A stretch of 64,000 bases of DNA from Halosolutus gelatinilyticus (GTDB lineage Archaea > Halobacteriota > Halobacteria > Halobacteriales > Natrialbaceae): NCBI RefSeq assembly GCF_023028105.1, contig NZ_CP095492.1, positions 434,001 to 498,000 on the forward strand, in the 5' to 3' direction. A program made the translations under genes and the position numbers. Shown one piece after another: positions 50,402 through 58,739 of the stretch. Each line of letters starts with the position of its first letter. Positions within the stretch are counted from its first letter, which is position 1. The notes beneath the pieces are model-generated. The model ran no database searches. It was not told where the DNA came from and worked only from the letters and a program-made list of their open reading frames with translations.

Positions 50402-52225
50402 CTACTGCGGCGACAGACCGTGCTCGAGCAGGTAGTGCGTGATCCGGTTCGAGGTGAGCCAGGCGTTCGACTCGAGGTCAAAGTCCCACTCCCCGGCGTT
50501 CACCCAGTAGTGTTCGCTCCACGGGTGGACCATCGCCGCGGGGAGGAGCTGGTTATGCATCCACGCGAGGTCCGTCGCGTGCTTCATCGCTTCGTCCTGG
50601 CTCCCCGCGGTCGCGAGCCCGTTGAGTGCATCGGGGATGTTGATCGTCACCGCGTCACCGTCCGGATTGCCGACCTCCGGCACCTCGACCTCCTCGCCGA
50701 AGAGGTTCCGCTCGGTAAGGATCCCTCTGTCAGGGTTGTTCATTTCCTCGTACAGGTCGGAGTGGGCGTGGTACTGACGGGCCATTCCGTAGTTCAGGTG
50801 AACGGTCAGGTCGTATTTGAGGTCAGCTTGGTGCTCCGACTGCCACGTCTGCATCTCGCTGACGTAGTAGTCCATCTTGATTCCGAACTCGGCGAGGTTG
50901 TTGGAGATTATCTCCGAGGCCGTTCTGAACCAGTCGCCTACCGGGAAGTGTAGCGTCCACCGGTCGCCGTCGGGCGTGTACCACTCGCCGTTCTCGTAAC
51001 TGAAGCCGACGCCCTCGAGCAGGTCCCGCGCGGTATCGAGGTCCTCGGGCGCGTAGTTCGGCATCGCGTTCAGGACGTCTTCCTCGACGAAGTGCTCGAT
51101 GTATCCGACGTCGATCCCGGCGGAGTACTCGTCGACGGGCGTCTCCGGTGTGACGACGTCGACAAGGTGTTCCATGTCGACGGCGTACGCGATCGCCTTG
51201 CGAACCTCCGGATAGTCACGGATGTACTCGTCGTCCCGGCCGAAGATGATCGCGAACGTCTGTCCGGAGAACGACACCGGCGGCTCGCCGTACTTGTCGG
51301 GCAGATCCTCAAGGGTCGGATTGTTGTGCTCCCAGTCGACTTCTCCCGCCTGCAGCCCCTGTTCGCCCTCGTACTCCCCGTGTCGGAGGTAGAAATCGAA
51401 ATCCTTGGCGATCGGGTGATGTTGATTCGGCACTTGGTCGGCGAACTCTTCGTTGGCTTCGACGAACATGAACGGGCCCGACGCGAGGATCTGATTCCAG
51501 TGGGGTTTGAGCGAGACGAGGTTCCGCTGGACCTCCTCGATCTCGTCGTCGGAGCTCGCGTTCTCGAACTTCTCGACGACGGGACCGAACTGCTCTTCTG
51601 AGACGTCGAGGAGCACCTCGATCCACTGGTTCAGCCAGAGATCCTCTTCGAGGCCGACGTACTCCTCTCGGGGTTCGATCTCGAACGTGTGGTCGTCGAC
51701 GACTCGAATGCCCTCCCCGGGATCGACGTACTCGTTGATCCCCATCTGCATGTACCCCTCTAACTTGAGCTTGGTTACGAAGTCGCCGGCGGTGACGGGG
51801 GTTCCGTCGGACCAGCCGTACTCGTCGCTGATTGTGATCGTCGTGAGACGAGTCTCTTCGTCGATCTCCCAGTCCTCCGCGATGCGCGGAATGAACTCGC
51901 CGTCGCCCGTGTGGTAGATAGCGAGGTACTCGTACATCGTCTCCTGTGCGTCACCCGGGTTCCAGGCGTGGTGGTAGGGATTGAAGATGTACTCGCCGTT
52001 GTACGGATTGACGGCACCGGACGGGACGGCCTCGTTCATCTCTTCTTCGTAGTTTTCCGGGTGGTCGATGTCGACCTCGTCGAAATCCCCGCCCAGCAGG
52101 TCCGACGGGTCGTCGTCCCCACCGAAACAGCCCGCGAGCGCTGTGGCACCCGTTACACCGGTCGTAGCCAGAATCTGTCGGCGTGACAGATACTCCTGGC
52201 GATGTTTCTTCGCTGGCATCGACAT
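50402..52225 (-). CDS. Extracellular solute-binding lipoprotein, family 5 (copy C)
   Basis: 607-residue binding protein with a twin-arginine signal (LSRRQILATTGVTG) and lipobox (ALAGC). It is the same length as copies A and B near 8-12 kb but clearly more divergent. It lies next to D-xylose dehydrogenase and the split ATPase pair, so xylo-oligosaccharides or xylose are likely ligands. No permease genes accompany it in the window. Two possible ATGs (52225 and 52219) differ by two residues; AT-rich DNA at 52223-52250 provides the promoter. Confidence 0.9.
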   Translation of the reverse strand: MSMPAKKHRQEYLSRRQILATTGVTGATALAGCFGGDDDPSDLLGGDFDEVDIDHPENYEEEMNEAVPSGAVNPYNGEYIFNPYHHAWNPGDAQETMYEYLAIYHTGDGEFIPRIAEDWEIDEETRLTTITISDEYGWSDGTPVTAGDFVTKLKLEGYMQMGINEYVDPGEGIRVVDDHTFEIEPREEYVGLEEDLWLNQWIEVLLDVSEEQFGPVVEKFENASSDDEIEEVQRNLVSLKPHWNQILASGPFMFVEANEEFADQVPNQHHPIAKDFDFYLRHGEYEGEQGLQAGEVDWEHNNPTLEDLPDKYGEPPVSFSGQTFAIIFGRDDEYIRDYPEVRKAIAYAVDMEHLVDVVTPETPVDEYSAGIDVGYIEHFVEEDVLNAMPNYAPEDLDTARDLLEGVGFSYENGEWYTPDGDRWTLHFPVGDWFRTASEIISNNLAEFGIKMDYYVSEMQTWQSEHQADLKYDLTVHLNYGMARQYHAHSDLYEEMNNPDRGILTERNLFGEEVEVPEVGNPDGDAVTINIPDALNGLATAGSQDEAMKHATDLAWMHNQLLPAAMVHPWSEHYWVNAGEWDFDLESNAWLTSNRITHYLLEHGLSPQ

Positions 52226-52252
52226 AATATGTATTATTATACATGATAAGTA
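52223..52252 (-). promoter_or_regulatory. AT-rich promoter of binding-protein gene C
   Basis: A 30-bp AT-rich stretch with several TATA-like sequences covers and precedes the start codons. Exact transcription start cannot be fixed by eye. Confidence 0.4.
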
Positions 52253-52341
52253 TTTCGGCATACCATCCCACACTCCGTGTGCGATCGGACGATCGATACC
52301 TCGCGGCTCGTCTCGAGTTCGAGCGGCGTCGGCAGATCGGC

Positions 52342-53421
52342 TCAGACCGAAACCGTCTCGTCTCGGTCGGCCGCGTCGTAGATCGCCTCGAGCGTTCGCA
52401 TGTCGACGAGACCGTGGTCGGGCGTGGCCGTCGGCGCTCGTCCGGCGAGGAGGCAGTCCGCGAAGTAGTCGAACTCCGCTTCCATCTGATCGACCTGGGG
52501 CGTCTCCACATCGATGGTCGTCTCCCCGATCGACGCGCTGAGACCGCTTTCCATGTGGAACGCCGGCTCGATCGCGACGGTGCCCTCGCTGCCGACGATC
52601 TCGAGAAAGCTGTCCAGTTTCGAACGCTGGCTCGCCGTACAGCTCGCGTACACGCCGCCCTCGAATTCGACGGTGAAGGCGGCGACCTCGTCCGGCACGT
52701 CGTCGAAGTAGTCGTGACTCGAGTTCATCATCGACTGGACGGCGACCGGATCGCGATCGAGGACGAAGCGCGTCGTGTTGATCGGGTAGATGCCGAGGTC
52801 GGAGACGCTCGCGCCGTAGCCGACGAGGTCGCCGTCCAGTCGCCACTGATCGCGTCCCCAGCCGATGATTGACTGGGACATCGAACCGTGGACGAAGCGC
52901 GGTTCCCCGATCGCCCCGGTCCGGACGAGTTCTCGCGCGCGCCTGACCGCCGGCTCCGTGTGCATCCGGTAGGCGATCATCGCCGTCACGTCGGCGGACT
53001 CGCAGGCGCCGGCGAGGCGCCGCGCCCGTTCGAGGGTCGCCTCCATCGGCTTCTCACACAGGATCGCCTTGCCGTGGGCCGCCGCGCTCTCGACGAACTC
53101 GAGGTGGCGAGCGTTGGGCGTACAGACGTAGACCGCGTCGTAAGCGTCGGTCGCGGCCCCGTCGTGGAACTCCTCGGCCGAGAGGCCGACCTCGATCGGC
53201 TCGTGGTCGGCCGCGACCCGTTCGGCCTTCTCCTTCGAGCGGCTGACGACGACGGTCGTCTCGCAGAACGTCGACGCCTCGATCGCGGGCATCGCTTTGT
53301 CGGACGTCCACCAGCCGAGGCCGATCAGGGCGAACCGGACCGGACCGTCGTCCGCCGACGATTCCTGCCACTCCCGGTGCGTGAACGATTCGAGATACTC
53401 GCTGAAGTCCTCGGAGTCCAT
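52342..53421 (-). CDS. xacA: D-xylose 1-dehydrogenase (Gfo/Idh/MocA family)
   Basis: 359-residue NAD(P)-dependent sugar dehydrogenase. The N-terminus HREWQES-x8-VRFALIGLGWWT, then AMPAIEAS-x-CETTVVVS, EEFHDGAA-DAYDAVYVCTPNA, CEKPMEAT and AYRMHTEPAVRRA follow the haloarchaeal D-xylose dehydrogenase closely, as I recall it from Haloarcula and Haloferax. It oxidises D-xylose to xylonolactone/xylonate, the first step of the pathway whose last two enzymes are encoded 2-5 kb away. The gene is upstream of binding-protein gene C on the same strand. Confidence 0.88.
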   Translation of the reverse strand: MDSEDFSEYLESFTHREWQESSADDGPVRFALIGLGWWTSDKAMPAIEASTFCETTVVVSRSKEKAERVAADHEPIEVGLSAEEFHDGAATDAYDAVYVCTPNARHLEFVESAAAHGKAILCEKPMEATLERARRLAGACESADVTAMIAYRMHTEPAVRRARELVRTGAIGEPRFVHGSMSQSIIGWGRDQWRLDGDLVGYGASVSDLGIYPINTTRFVLDRDPVAVQSMMNSSHDYFDDVPDEVAAFTVEFEGGVYASCTASQRSKLDSFLEIVGSEGTVAIEPAFHMESGLSASIGETTIDVETPQVDQMEAEFDYFADCLLAGRAPTATPDHGLVDMRTLEAIYDAADRDETVSV

Positions 53422-53592
53422 GCGATCGGATTCTGAATCCGGGACTATAATTACGACGGTTACACGGCCGATGTCCGGTACCCGATCGAACGCAAGTCCG
53501 CGCTCGCGTGCTGTAGTAGTCTAGCGGCGAATGCGACCGTCGTCGAGCCGGCGGGGCGAAACGAGGCGTTCGGACGTTTACCTGATGGAATG

Positions 53593-53602
53593 TTATTTAT
53601 AA
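53593..53602 (+). promoter_or_regulatory. TATA box upstream of the split ATPase operon
   Basis: TTATTTATAA lies 28 bp before an ATG at 53626 and 110 bp before the first ATPase gene. Transcription from here would produce either a leadered ATPase mRNA or a leaderless small ORF followed by the ATPase gene. Confidence 0.55.
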
Positions 53603-53625
53603 CACAAGCCCGAACGTGTGACTCA

Positions 53626-53700
53626 ATGCCGCGTGCGTTCAGTTCACGGAGTCTCACTGTTAGGTGTCGCGATCGAGCGAACGGACCGCACGGGGGGTAA
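53626..53700 (+). CDS. Possible 24-codon upstream ORF
   Basis: Begins at the first ATG after the predicted transcription start (MPRAFSSRSLTV...) and ends 6 bp before the ATPase start; its last codons (GGG GGG TAA) form a purine-rich stretch that could serve as ribosome-binding site for the ATPase. The peptide is arginine/serine-rich, unlike haloarchaeal proteins, so it is more likely a regulatory leader than a functional protein. Confidence 0.3.
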   Translation: MPRAFSSRSLTVRCRDRANGPHGG

Positions 53701-53706
53701 CTACAG

Positions 53707-54768
53707 ATGTCAAGTAACGCAGTGAATTCGGCAGGGACGAATCGCCGAGCCTCGGACGATCCGATCATCACGGTTCGAAACGCGAGCGTCCGGTTCGACA
53801 TGGACAAGGGAACGTCGACGGTGCTCAACGACGTTACCATGGACATCTATCGAGGCGAAACGCTCGGCGTCGTCGGCGAGAGCGGCAGCGGCAAGTCGAT
53901 GTTCGCCGACGCGCTGCTCGACGCCGTCGTCGAGCCCGGCATCCTGACCGGGGAGATCACGTACTATCCGGAGGACGGGGACCCGATCGACATTCTGGAT
54001 CTTCAGCCCTGGGAGCTTCGCGAGGTGCGCTGGGAGGACATTTCGATGGTGTTCCAGGGCGCGATGAGCGCGTTCAACCCGACGATGAGCATCGGCGAGC
54101 ACTTCGAGGAGACCCTCGAGGCCCACGGCTGGGACGAAGACGAGGGGCTCGAGCGCGCCCGACAGCTGTTCGCCGACCTGCACCTCGATCCGGATCGGAT
54201 GCTTTCCTCGTTCCCGCACGAACTCTCCGGCGGGCAGAAGCAGCGGGCGCTGATCGCGCTGAGCCTGATCCTGGAGCCGGAGGTGCTCGTCATGGACGAG
54301 CCGACGGCCGCGCTCGACCTGCTGATGCAGCGGTCGATCCTCAACCTGCTGTACGACATCAAGGACAAGTACGACCTCACGCTCGTGTTCATCAGCCACG
54401 ACCTCCCGATCGTCTCCGGCTTCGCCGACCGGCTGGCCGTCCTCTACGCCTTCGAGTTCGTCGAGGTCGGCGAGGCGACCGAGATTCTCGGGAACGCCGC
54501 CCACCCGTACACGCGGGCGCTGCTCAAATCCACGCCGAACCTCGACATCTCGCTCGACGAGATGCGGCCGATCGAAGGCGAGAGTCCGGATCCGGTCAAC
54601 CATCCCGCGGGCTGTTCGTACCACCCCCGATGTCCGCTCGGCGACCAGAAGTGCACGACCGACGATCCGGCGTTTAGACCCGTCTCGGACGACCACAAGG
54701 TCCGCTGTCACTACTGGGAGGACGCGGATGAGGCCGTTCCGCTCGCGTTCGGAGGTGAGGACGAATGA
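53707..54768 (+). CDS. ABC importer ATPase, DppD-like
   Basis: 353-residue ATPase with Walker A GESGSGKS, signature LSGGQ, Walker B VLVMDEP, H-loop SHDLP and the C-terminal module CSYHPRC typical of oligopeptide-type importers. It is very similar to the first half of the fused ATPase near 5 kb (shared [15 protein letters not shown] and [14 protein letters not shown] blocks). It overlaps the next ATPase gene by 4 bp. A purine-rich GGGGGGT ends 7 bp before the ATG. No permease is encoded beside it. Confidence 0.92.
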   Translation: MSSNAVNSAGTNRRASDDPIITVRNASVRFDMDKGTSTVLNDVTMDIYRGETLGVVGESGSGKSMFADALLDAVVEPGILTGEITYYPEDGDPIDILDLQPWELREVRWEDISMVFQGAMSAFNPTMSIGEHFEETLEAHGWDEDEGLERARQLFADLHLDPDRMLSSFPHELSGGQKQRALIALSLILEPEVLVMDEPTAALDLLMQRSILNLLYDIKDKYDLTLVFISHDLPIVSGFADRLAVLYAFEFVEVGEATEILGNAAHPYTRALLKSTPNLDISLDEMRPIEGESPDPVNHPAGCSYHPRCPLGDQKCTTDDPAFRPVSDDHKVRCHYWEDADEAVPLAFGGEDE

Positions 54769-55937
54769 GCCGCGACGAGCAGCCGGTGGTTTCGATCCGC
54801 GATCTCGAGGTGCACTTCGAGGACTCGTCGCTGATGCACTCGGTCGCGCCGTCGTGGCTCCGTGACAGAATCGGGCTGGAAGAGGACCCGACCGTTCGGG
54901 CCGTCGACAACATCGATCTGGACCTCGGCGAGAACGACGTGCTCGCGCTCGTCGGCGAGTCCGGCTGCGGCAAGACGACGCTCGGAAAGACGATGGTCGG
55001 GCTCACCCGGCCAACCGGCGGCTCGGTGAAGTACCGCGGCCACGATATCTGGGAGGTCCGCGACGGCGACGACGACGGCATCACCTTCGAGGAGATCCGC
55101 CGCTCGCTCCAGATCATCCACCAGGACCCCGGCTCCGCGCTCAACCCGTACCGATCCGTCCTCGAGAACCTCGAGGTGCCGCTCAAACGGTGGCACCCCC
55201 ACCTCAACTACGCCGAGCGGCGCGGGCGCATCCTCACGATGCTGAAGCGGACGGGGATCAGCCCGCCGGAGGACTACGCGGAGCGCTACGTCCACCAGCT
55301 CTCGGGCGGCGAACAGCAGCGCGTTGCACTCATCCGCGCGCTGCTCGTCGAGCCCGAGGTCATCCTCGCCGACGAGGCGGTCAGCGCACTCGACGTCTCC
55401 CTGCGGATCGGCGTGATGGATCTCTTCCTCGAGATGCAGGAGATCTTCGACACCTCGTTCGTCTTCATCAGCCACGACCTCGCGAACGCCCGCTACCTGG
55501 CCGGGAAGTCCGGCGGCAAGATCGCGGTGATGTACCTCGGCGAGATCGTCGAGATCGGCACGGCCGACGAGATCATCAACAACCCGCAACACCCCTACAC
55601 CAAGGTGCTCCAGTGGGCGACGCCGAAACTCGACCCCGAGCAGGCCGAGCAGGCGATGCGCGAGTCGCCGCCGGTCAGGAAGATCGACATTCCCGACGCG
55701 ACCAACCCGCCGGCGGGCTGTCGGTTCCACACCCGCTGTCCGGAGGCCCGAGAGGCCTGCCGCCAGCAGTCGCCGGACCTCTACGAGAGCGGCGGCGACG
55801 AGCCCCACCGGACGAAGTGCTTCCGCGAGGTCGACGACCACGAGTACTGGGAGAGCGAAGAGATCACCGACGACGAGCCCGTGAAGGAGGCGTCGACGGT
55901 CGACGACGCCTCCGCGGCCGACGAAGCCTCTTCCTGA
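54765..55937 (+). CDS. ABC importer ATPase, DppF-like
   Basis: 390-residue partner ATPase, translationally coupled to the DppD-like gene (ATGA overlap). It has Walker A GESGCGKT, signature LSGGE, a variant Walker B VILADEA (the usual DEP proline is Ala), H-loop SHDLANARY, and the module CRFHTRC. It matches the second half of the fused ATPase near 4 kb. The acidic tail after about residue 355 is low-complexity. It is followed convergently, 37 bp later, by a small membrane protein gene related to the one in the other importer operon. Confidence 0.92.
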   Translation: MSRDEQPVVSIRDLEVHFEDSSLMHSVAPSWLRDRIGLEEDPTVRAVDNIDLDLGENDVLALVGESGCGKTTLGKTMVGLTRPTGGSVKYRGHDIWEVRDGDDDGITFEEIRRSLQIIHQDPGSALNPYRSVLENLEVPLKRWHPHLNYAERRGRILTMLKRTGISPPEDYAERYVHQLSGGEQQRVALIRALLVEPEVILADEAVSALDVSLRIGVMDLFLEMQEIFDTSFVFISHDLANARYLAGKSGGKIAVMYLGEIVEIGTADEIINNPQHPYTKVLQWATPKLDPEQAEQAMRESPPVRKIDIPDATNPPAGCRFHTRCPEAREACRQQSPDLYESGGDEPHRTKCFREVDDHEYWESEEITDDEPVKEASTVDDASAADEASS

Positions 55938-55974
55938 TCGGTTCGATCCGAGACTCGATTTTCCGCGATTCGAT

Positions 55975-56196
55975 TCAGAACGGTTCCCAGTCCGAGCGCA
56001 GCGCCACGAGCGTGCCGAGTATCGTGACGACCAGCACGATCGCGCTGACCTGCCCGATCACGTACGAGGCCGTTTCCGGCTCGAGGTACAGAAACGACCA
56101 GCCGAGCAACAGCAACATCGCGGTCGACAGCGCGAGCAACCAGATCCAGAGTTGGTTACTGAAACTGGACGATCGAGCCGGCGGACGAGTTGTCAT
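55975..56196 (-). CDS. Small two-span membrane protein, importer-associated (paralogue)
   Basis: 73 residues: a short polar start, two membrane segments and the hallmark sequence LLLLGWSFLYLEP with C-terminal DWEPF. It aligns without gaps over 46 residues with the protein at 8105-8299. Both are next to genes of oligopeptide-type importers, but here the gene is convergent to the ATPases rather than in the operon. A longer in-frame start 40 codons upstream looks non-coding. Family unnamed to my knowledge. Confidence 0.72.
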   Translation of the reverse strand: MTTRPPARSSSFSNQLWIWLLALSTAMLLLLGWSFLYLEPETASYVIGQVSAIVLVVTILGTLVALRSDWEPF

Positions 56197-56324
56197 CGTG
56201 AGAGGGTACCGGATCGGCGTAGATAAACGTGCGGAATGGTTCCACCGACCTCGGCCGAAGCGGAGCGTCCGGAACCGATGAGAGACCGCATGATTGATAA
56301 TCCGTGCCACCGTCACTTCGTCTC

Positions 56325-56573
56325 ATGGTCGAAGCATACACCGAGCGGTTCGAACACCCGTACCTGCTCTCGCTCGTTCCGATCGCCGGACTCCTGCTCG
56401 CGATATCGGCAGTCGCTGAGATCGCCGGAACCCACACCGTGGCGGGATTCCTGGCGCTGTACGCGATGGTCGCGCTCATCATCTGCGTGATCGGGTACGT
56501 CGGCATCTACTCCCTGGCGTACAGCACGGAGGTCCTTCGGCAGTGGCGGATTCGGCGGTCGGACCTCGAGTGA
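56325..56573 (+). CDS. Small membrane protein
   Basis: 82 residues with two or three hydrophobic segments (LLSLVPIAGLLLAISAVAEI; TVAGFLALYAMVALIICVIGYVGIYSL) and a basic, charged C-terminus (RQWRIRRSDLE), predicting the tail inside. A TATA-like TTGATAA lies about 30 bp before the chosen ATG. It is divergent from the importer-associated small protein with 128 bp between their starts. No family recognised; it lacks the SFLYLEP and WDPF hallmarks. Confidence 0.6.
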   Translation: MVEAYTERFEHPYLLSLVPIAGLLLAISAVAEIAGTHTVAGFLALYAMVALIICVIGYVGIYSLAYSTEVLRQWRIRRSDLE

Positions 56574-57226
56574 GATCCCGACGCGCGCCAACGGAGACGA
56601 ATCACCGCTTTCGCGGATGAGAGGAGTAGTACTGGGACGAACGTGATCATCGAACTTCTGGTACCCGACTCGACGGCTCGTTCGGCGGCGGCCCTCGAGT
56701 CCCGTGTCCCACGGTCGACGTCGCCGGCGGTGTCGGGAACGGGACGCGTGATGCGCCGTTTCGGCGATTCGTTCCACCGTGACGATCGTCCGATCCGAGA
56801 GCCCGTCTCGCCGCGCACTCGGACCTACGAGTCGCGCCGAAGGTCACGTGCTCACGCCATCACGGACAACGAAGGCGATGGCACAACCGTCGAGGTCGCC
56901 GTTACGGTCTCCTAATCGGACGGAATCGAACGATGTCAGTCGTTACACTGCCGGTAGCTACTTGTAGATTACCCGAACGTTATGTTTACTATAATTATAC
57001 TCTCATAAAGTTTTATTAATAGAGTCATTGTGATAACGAACGCGGTCGCGAATCACCGCGAGTAACGAAATCGGCAGATCGAATGCTGATGAAACGCCCA
57101 CGGATGAGCAGGATGCCGACCTGCCGAGACTACGTGCGCACGCTGGACAATGCCAGCCCGCTGGAAATCGGCGAGGATCGGCTCGGATAGCGACGCGACT
57201 ACGAACCAATCAACCACAAGAGAATA
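56574..57226. other. Intergenic region and long leader of the xylanase gene
   Basis: No gene is supportable. The AT-rich block at 56981-57020 contains several TATA-like sequences (ATAATTATA, TTTTATTAATA), while none is placed 27 bp before the GH11 ATG. The xylanase mRNA therefore probably has an unusually long 5' leader of about 190 nt. A 35-codon frame inside it (57082-57189, starting MLMKRPRMSRM) ends 37 bp before the xylanase ATG. Confidence 0.45.
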
Positions 57227-58429
57227 ATGAACGACGAAACACGCGATACGGGAGCACCGACGGACGAACTGTACGATACCGAAGCAACCGAGAACGCGGC
57301 GGACGCCGACGATGGACCGAACGGGATCGATCGCCGCGGCTACATGAAAGCGGCGGCCACCGCCGCGGTGGCTGGCCTCGGCGCCGGAGCCGCGGCAACC
57401 CCGGCCGCCGCCGCCATTACTGAGAACCAGACCGGCAACGACGGCGGGTACTTCTACTCGTTCTGGACCGACGCCGAGGGGACGGTCTCCATGGAGCTGG
57501 GGCCCGGCGGCAACTACAGCGTCGACTGGAACGACACGGGGAACTTCGTCTGCGGCAAGGGCTGGGAAACCGGCGGACGCAGGAGCGTGGACTACTCGGG
57601 CTCGTTCAATCCGTCCGGAAACGGCTACCTGTGCCTCTACGGGTGGACGACGGATCCGCTGGTCGAGTACTACATCATCGAGGACCACGGCACCTACCGG
57701 CCCGAGCACGACTACAAGGGCACCGTCACGAGCGATGGCGGTACCTACGACATCTACGAGTCGCTGCGGGAAGACGCCCCATCCATCATCGGCACCGAGA
57801 CCTTCCCGCAGTACTGGAGCGTCCGGCAGTCGACGAGGACGGGCGGCACCATCACCACCGGCAACCACTTCGATGCGTGGGAAAGCAACGGCATGGATAT
57901 GGGTAACCACGACTACCAGATCATGGCCACCGAGGGCTACGAGAGCAGCGGAAGCTCCAACATCACGGTCGGTAGCTCCGACAGCGGCGGTGGCGGTGGC
58001 TCCGTCTCGAACGGCACCTACAGCATCCAGAACGTCAACAGCGGTAACGCGCTGGACGTTGCCAACCAGTCCACCGACGACGGCGCCAACGTCCAGCAGT
58101 ACTCCTACGGCGGCGGCTCGAACCAGCAGTGGAACGTCGAGGACACCGGCAACGACTACCGCATCGAGAACGTCAACAGCGGTAAAGTCCTCGACGTCGC
58201 TAATCAGTCCACCGAGGACGGCGCCAACGTCCAGCAGTACTCGGACGGCGGTAACGACAACCAGCGCTTCTACCTGCACGACCAGGGCGGCGGCCAGTAC
58301 CACGTCCAGCCGGTCCACAGCGAGAAGGCCCTCGACGTCGAGGACTCGTCGACCGACGACGGAGCCAACGTCCACCAGTACGACTGGCACGGCGGCGACA
58401 ATCAACTCTGGACCTTCGAGTCGATCTGA
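57227..58429 (+). CDS. Secreted GH11 endo-1,4-beta-xylanase with ricin-type lectin domain
   Basis: 400-residue extracellular xylanase. An unusually long acidic lead (about 33 residues) precedes the twin-arginine motif ([16 protein letters not shown]). The GH11 jelly roll (about 68-250) shows GGNYSVDW, the nucleophile E147 in [24 protein letters not shown] and the acid/base E236 in MATEGYES. A glycine/serine linker leads to a ricin/CBM13 domain of three repeats (about 262-400), each with a (S/N)G-x-LDV-x-S(S/T)DDGANVQQY-x-NQ-W pattern. It cleaves xylan backbones outside the cell while the lectin domain binds the polymer. GH11 enzymes are uncommon in archaea, so acquisition from bacteria is plausible. 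Confidence 0.95.
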   Translation: MNDETRDTGAPTDELYDTEATENAADADDGPNGIDRRGYMKAAATAAVAGLGAGAAATPAAAAITENQTGNDGGYFYSFWTDAEGTVSMELGPGGNYSVDWNDTGNFVCGKGWETGGRRSVDYSGSFNPSGNGYLCLYGWTTDPLVEYYIIEDHGTYRPEHDYKGTVTSDGGTYDIYESLREDAPSIIGTETFPQYWSVRQSTRTGGTITTGNHFDAWESNGMDMGNHDYQIMATEGYESSGSSNITVGSSDSGGGGGSVSNGTYSIQNVNSGNALDVANQSTDDGANVQQYSYGGGSNQQWNVEDTGNDYRIENVNSGKVLDVANQSTEDGANVQQYSDGGNDNQRFYLHDQGGGQYHVQPVHSEKALDVEDSSTDDGANVHQYDWHGGDNQLWTFESI

Positions 58430-58739
58430 TCGGCTGGTTGCGTCCCGCTTTCGGTTTTATTTCGCAGCCGATGTTTCTCTCGCCGGAAGGTGACCCCGCT
58501 CTCGGACTGTTCCTGCACACTCGGGCGTAGCCCGAACGGGATCGTCGCCGCACTCGATCTACGTATCGAGAATCCAGAGACGCAGCGCGTGACCGACGCC
58601 AGCAACGCGTGCGCCTCACCGCGGTAGATGCGCCTCTGCTGTCGCCGGACTATCGGGGCTCGCGGGCTACGCACTCTTGCGAGGCGACGAACGGGACACC
58701 GAGGGAGACGATCGAGCGGACGCGGAGCGACGGCGTCTG
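58430..58739. other. Convergent intergenic region
   Basis: 310 bp between the ends of the GH11 and GH10 genes. I see no gene, operator palindrome or clear terminator hairpin; a short TTTTATTT tract just after the GH11 stop could aid termination. Confidence 0.4.

Noticed and set aside
53592-53603. GTTAT-TT-ATAAC inverted repeat
   Set aside because: It coincides with the TATA box and its symmetry follows from the AT-rich core; no second copy supports an operator.
56943-56967. TTACA and TGTAG half-sites upstream of the GH11 gene
   Set aside because: The spacing is 15 bp rather than 10 and the right arm is imperfect, so it does not fit the tripartite palindrome.
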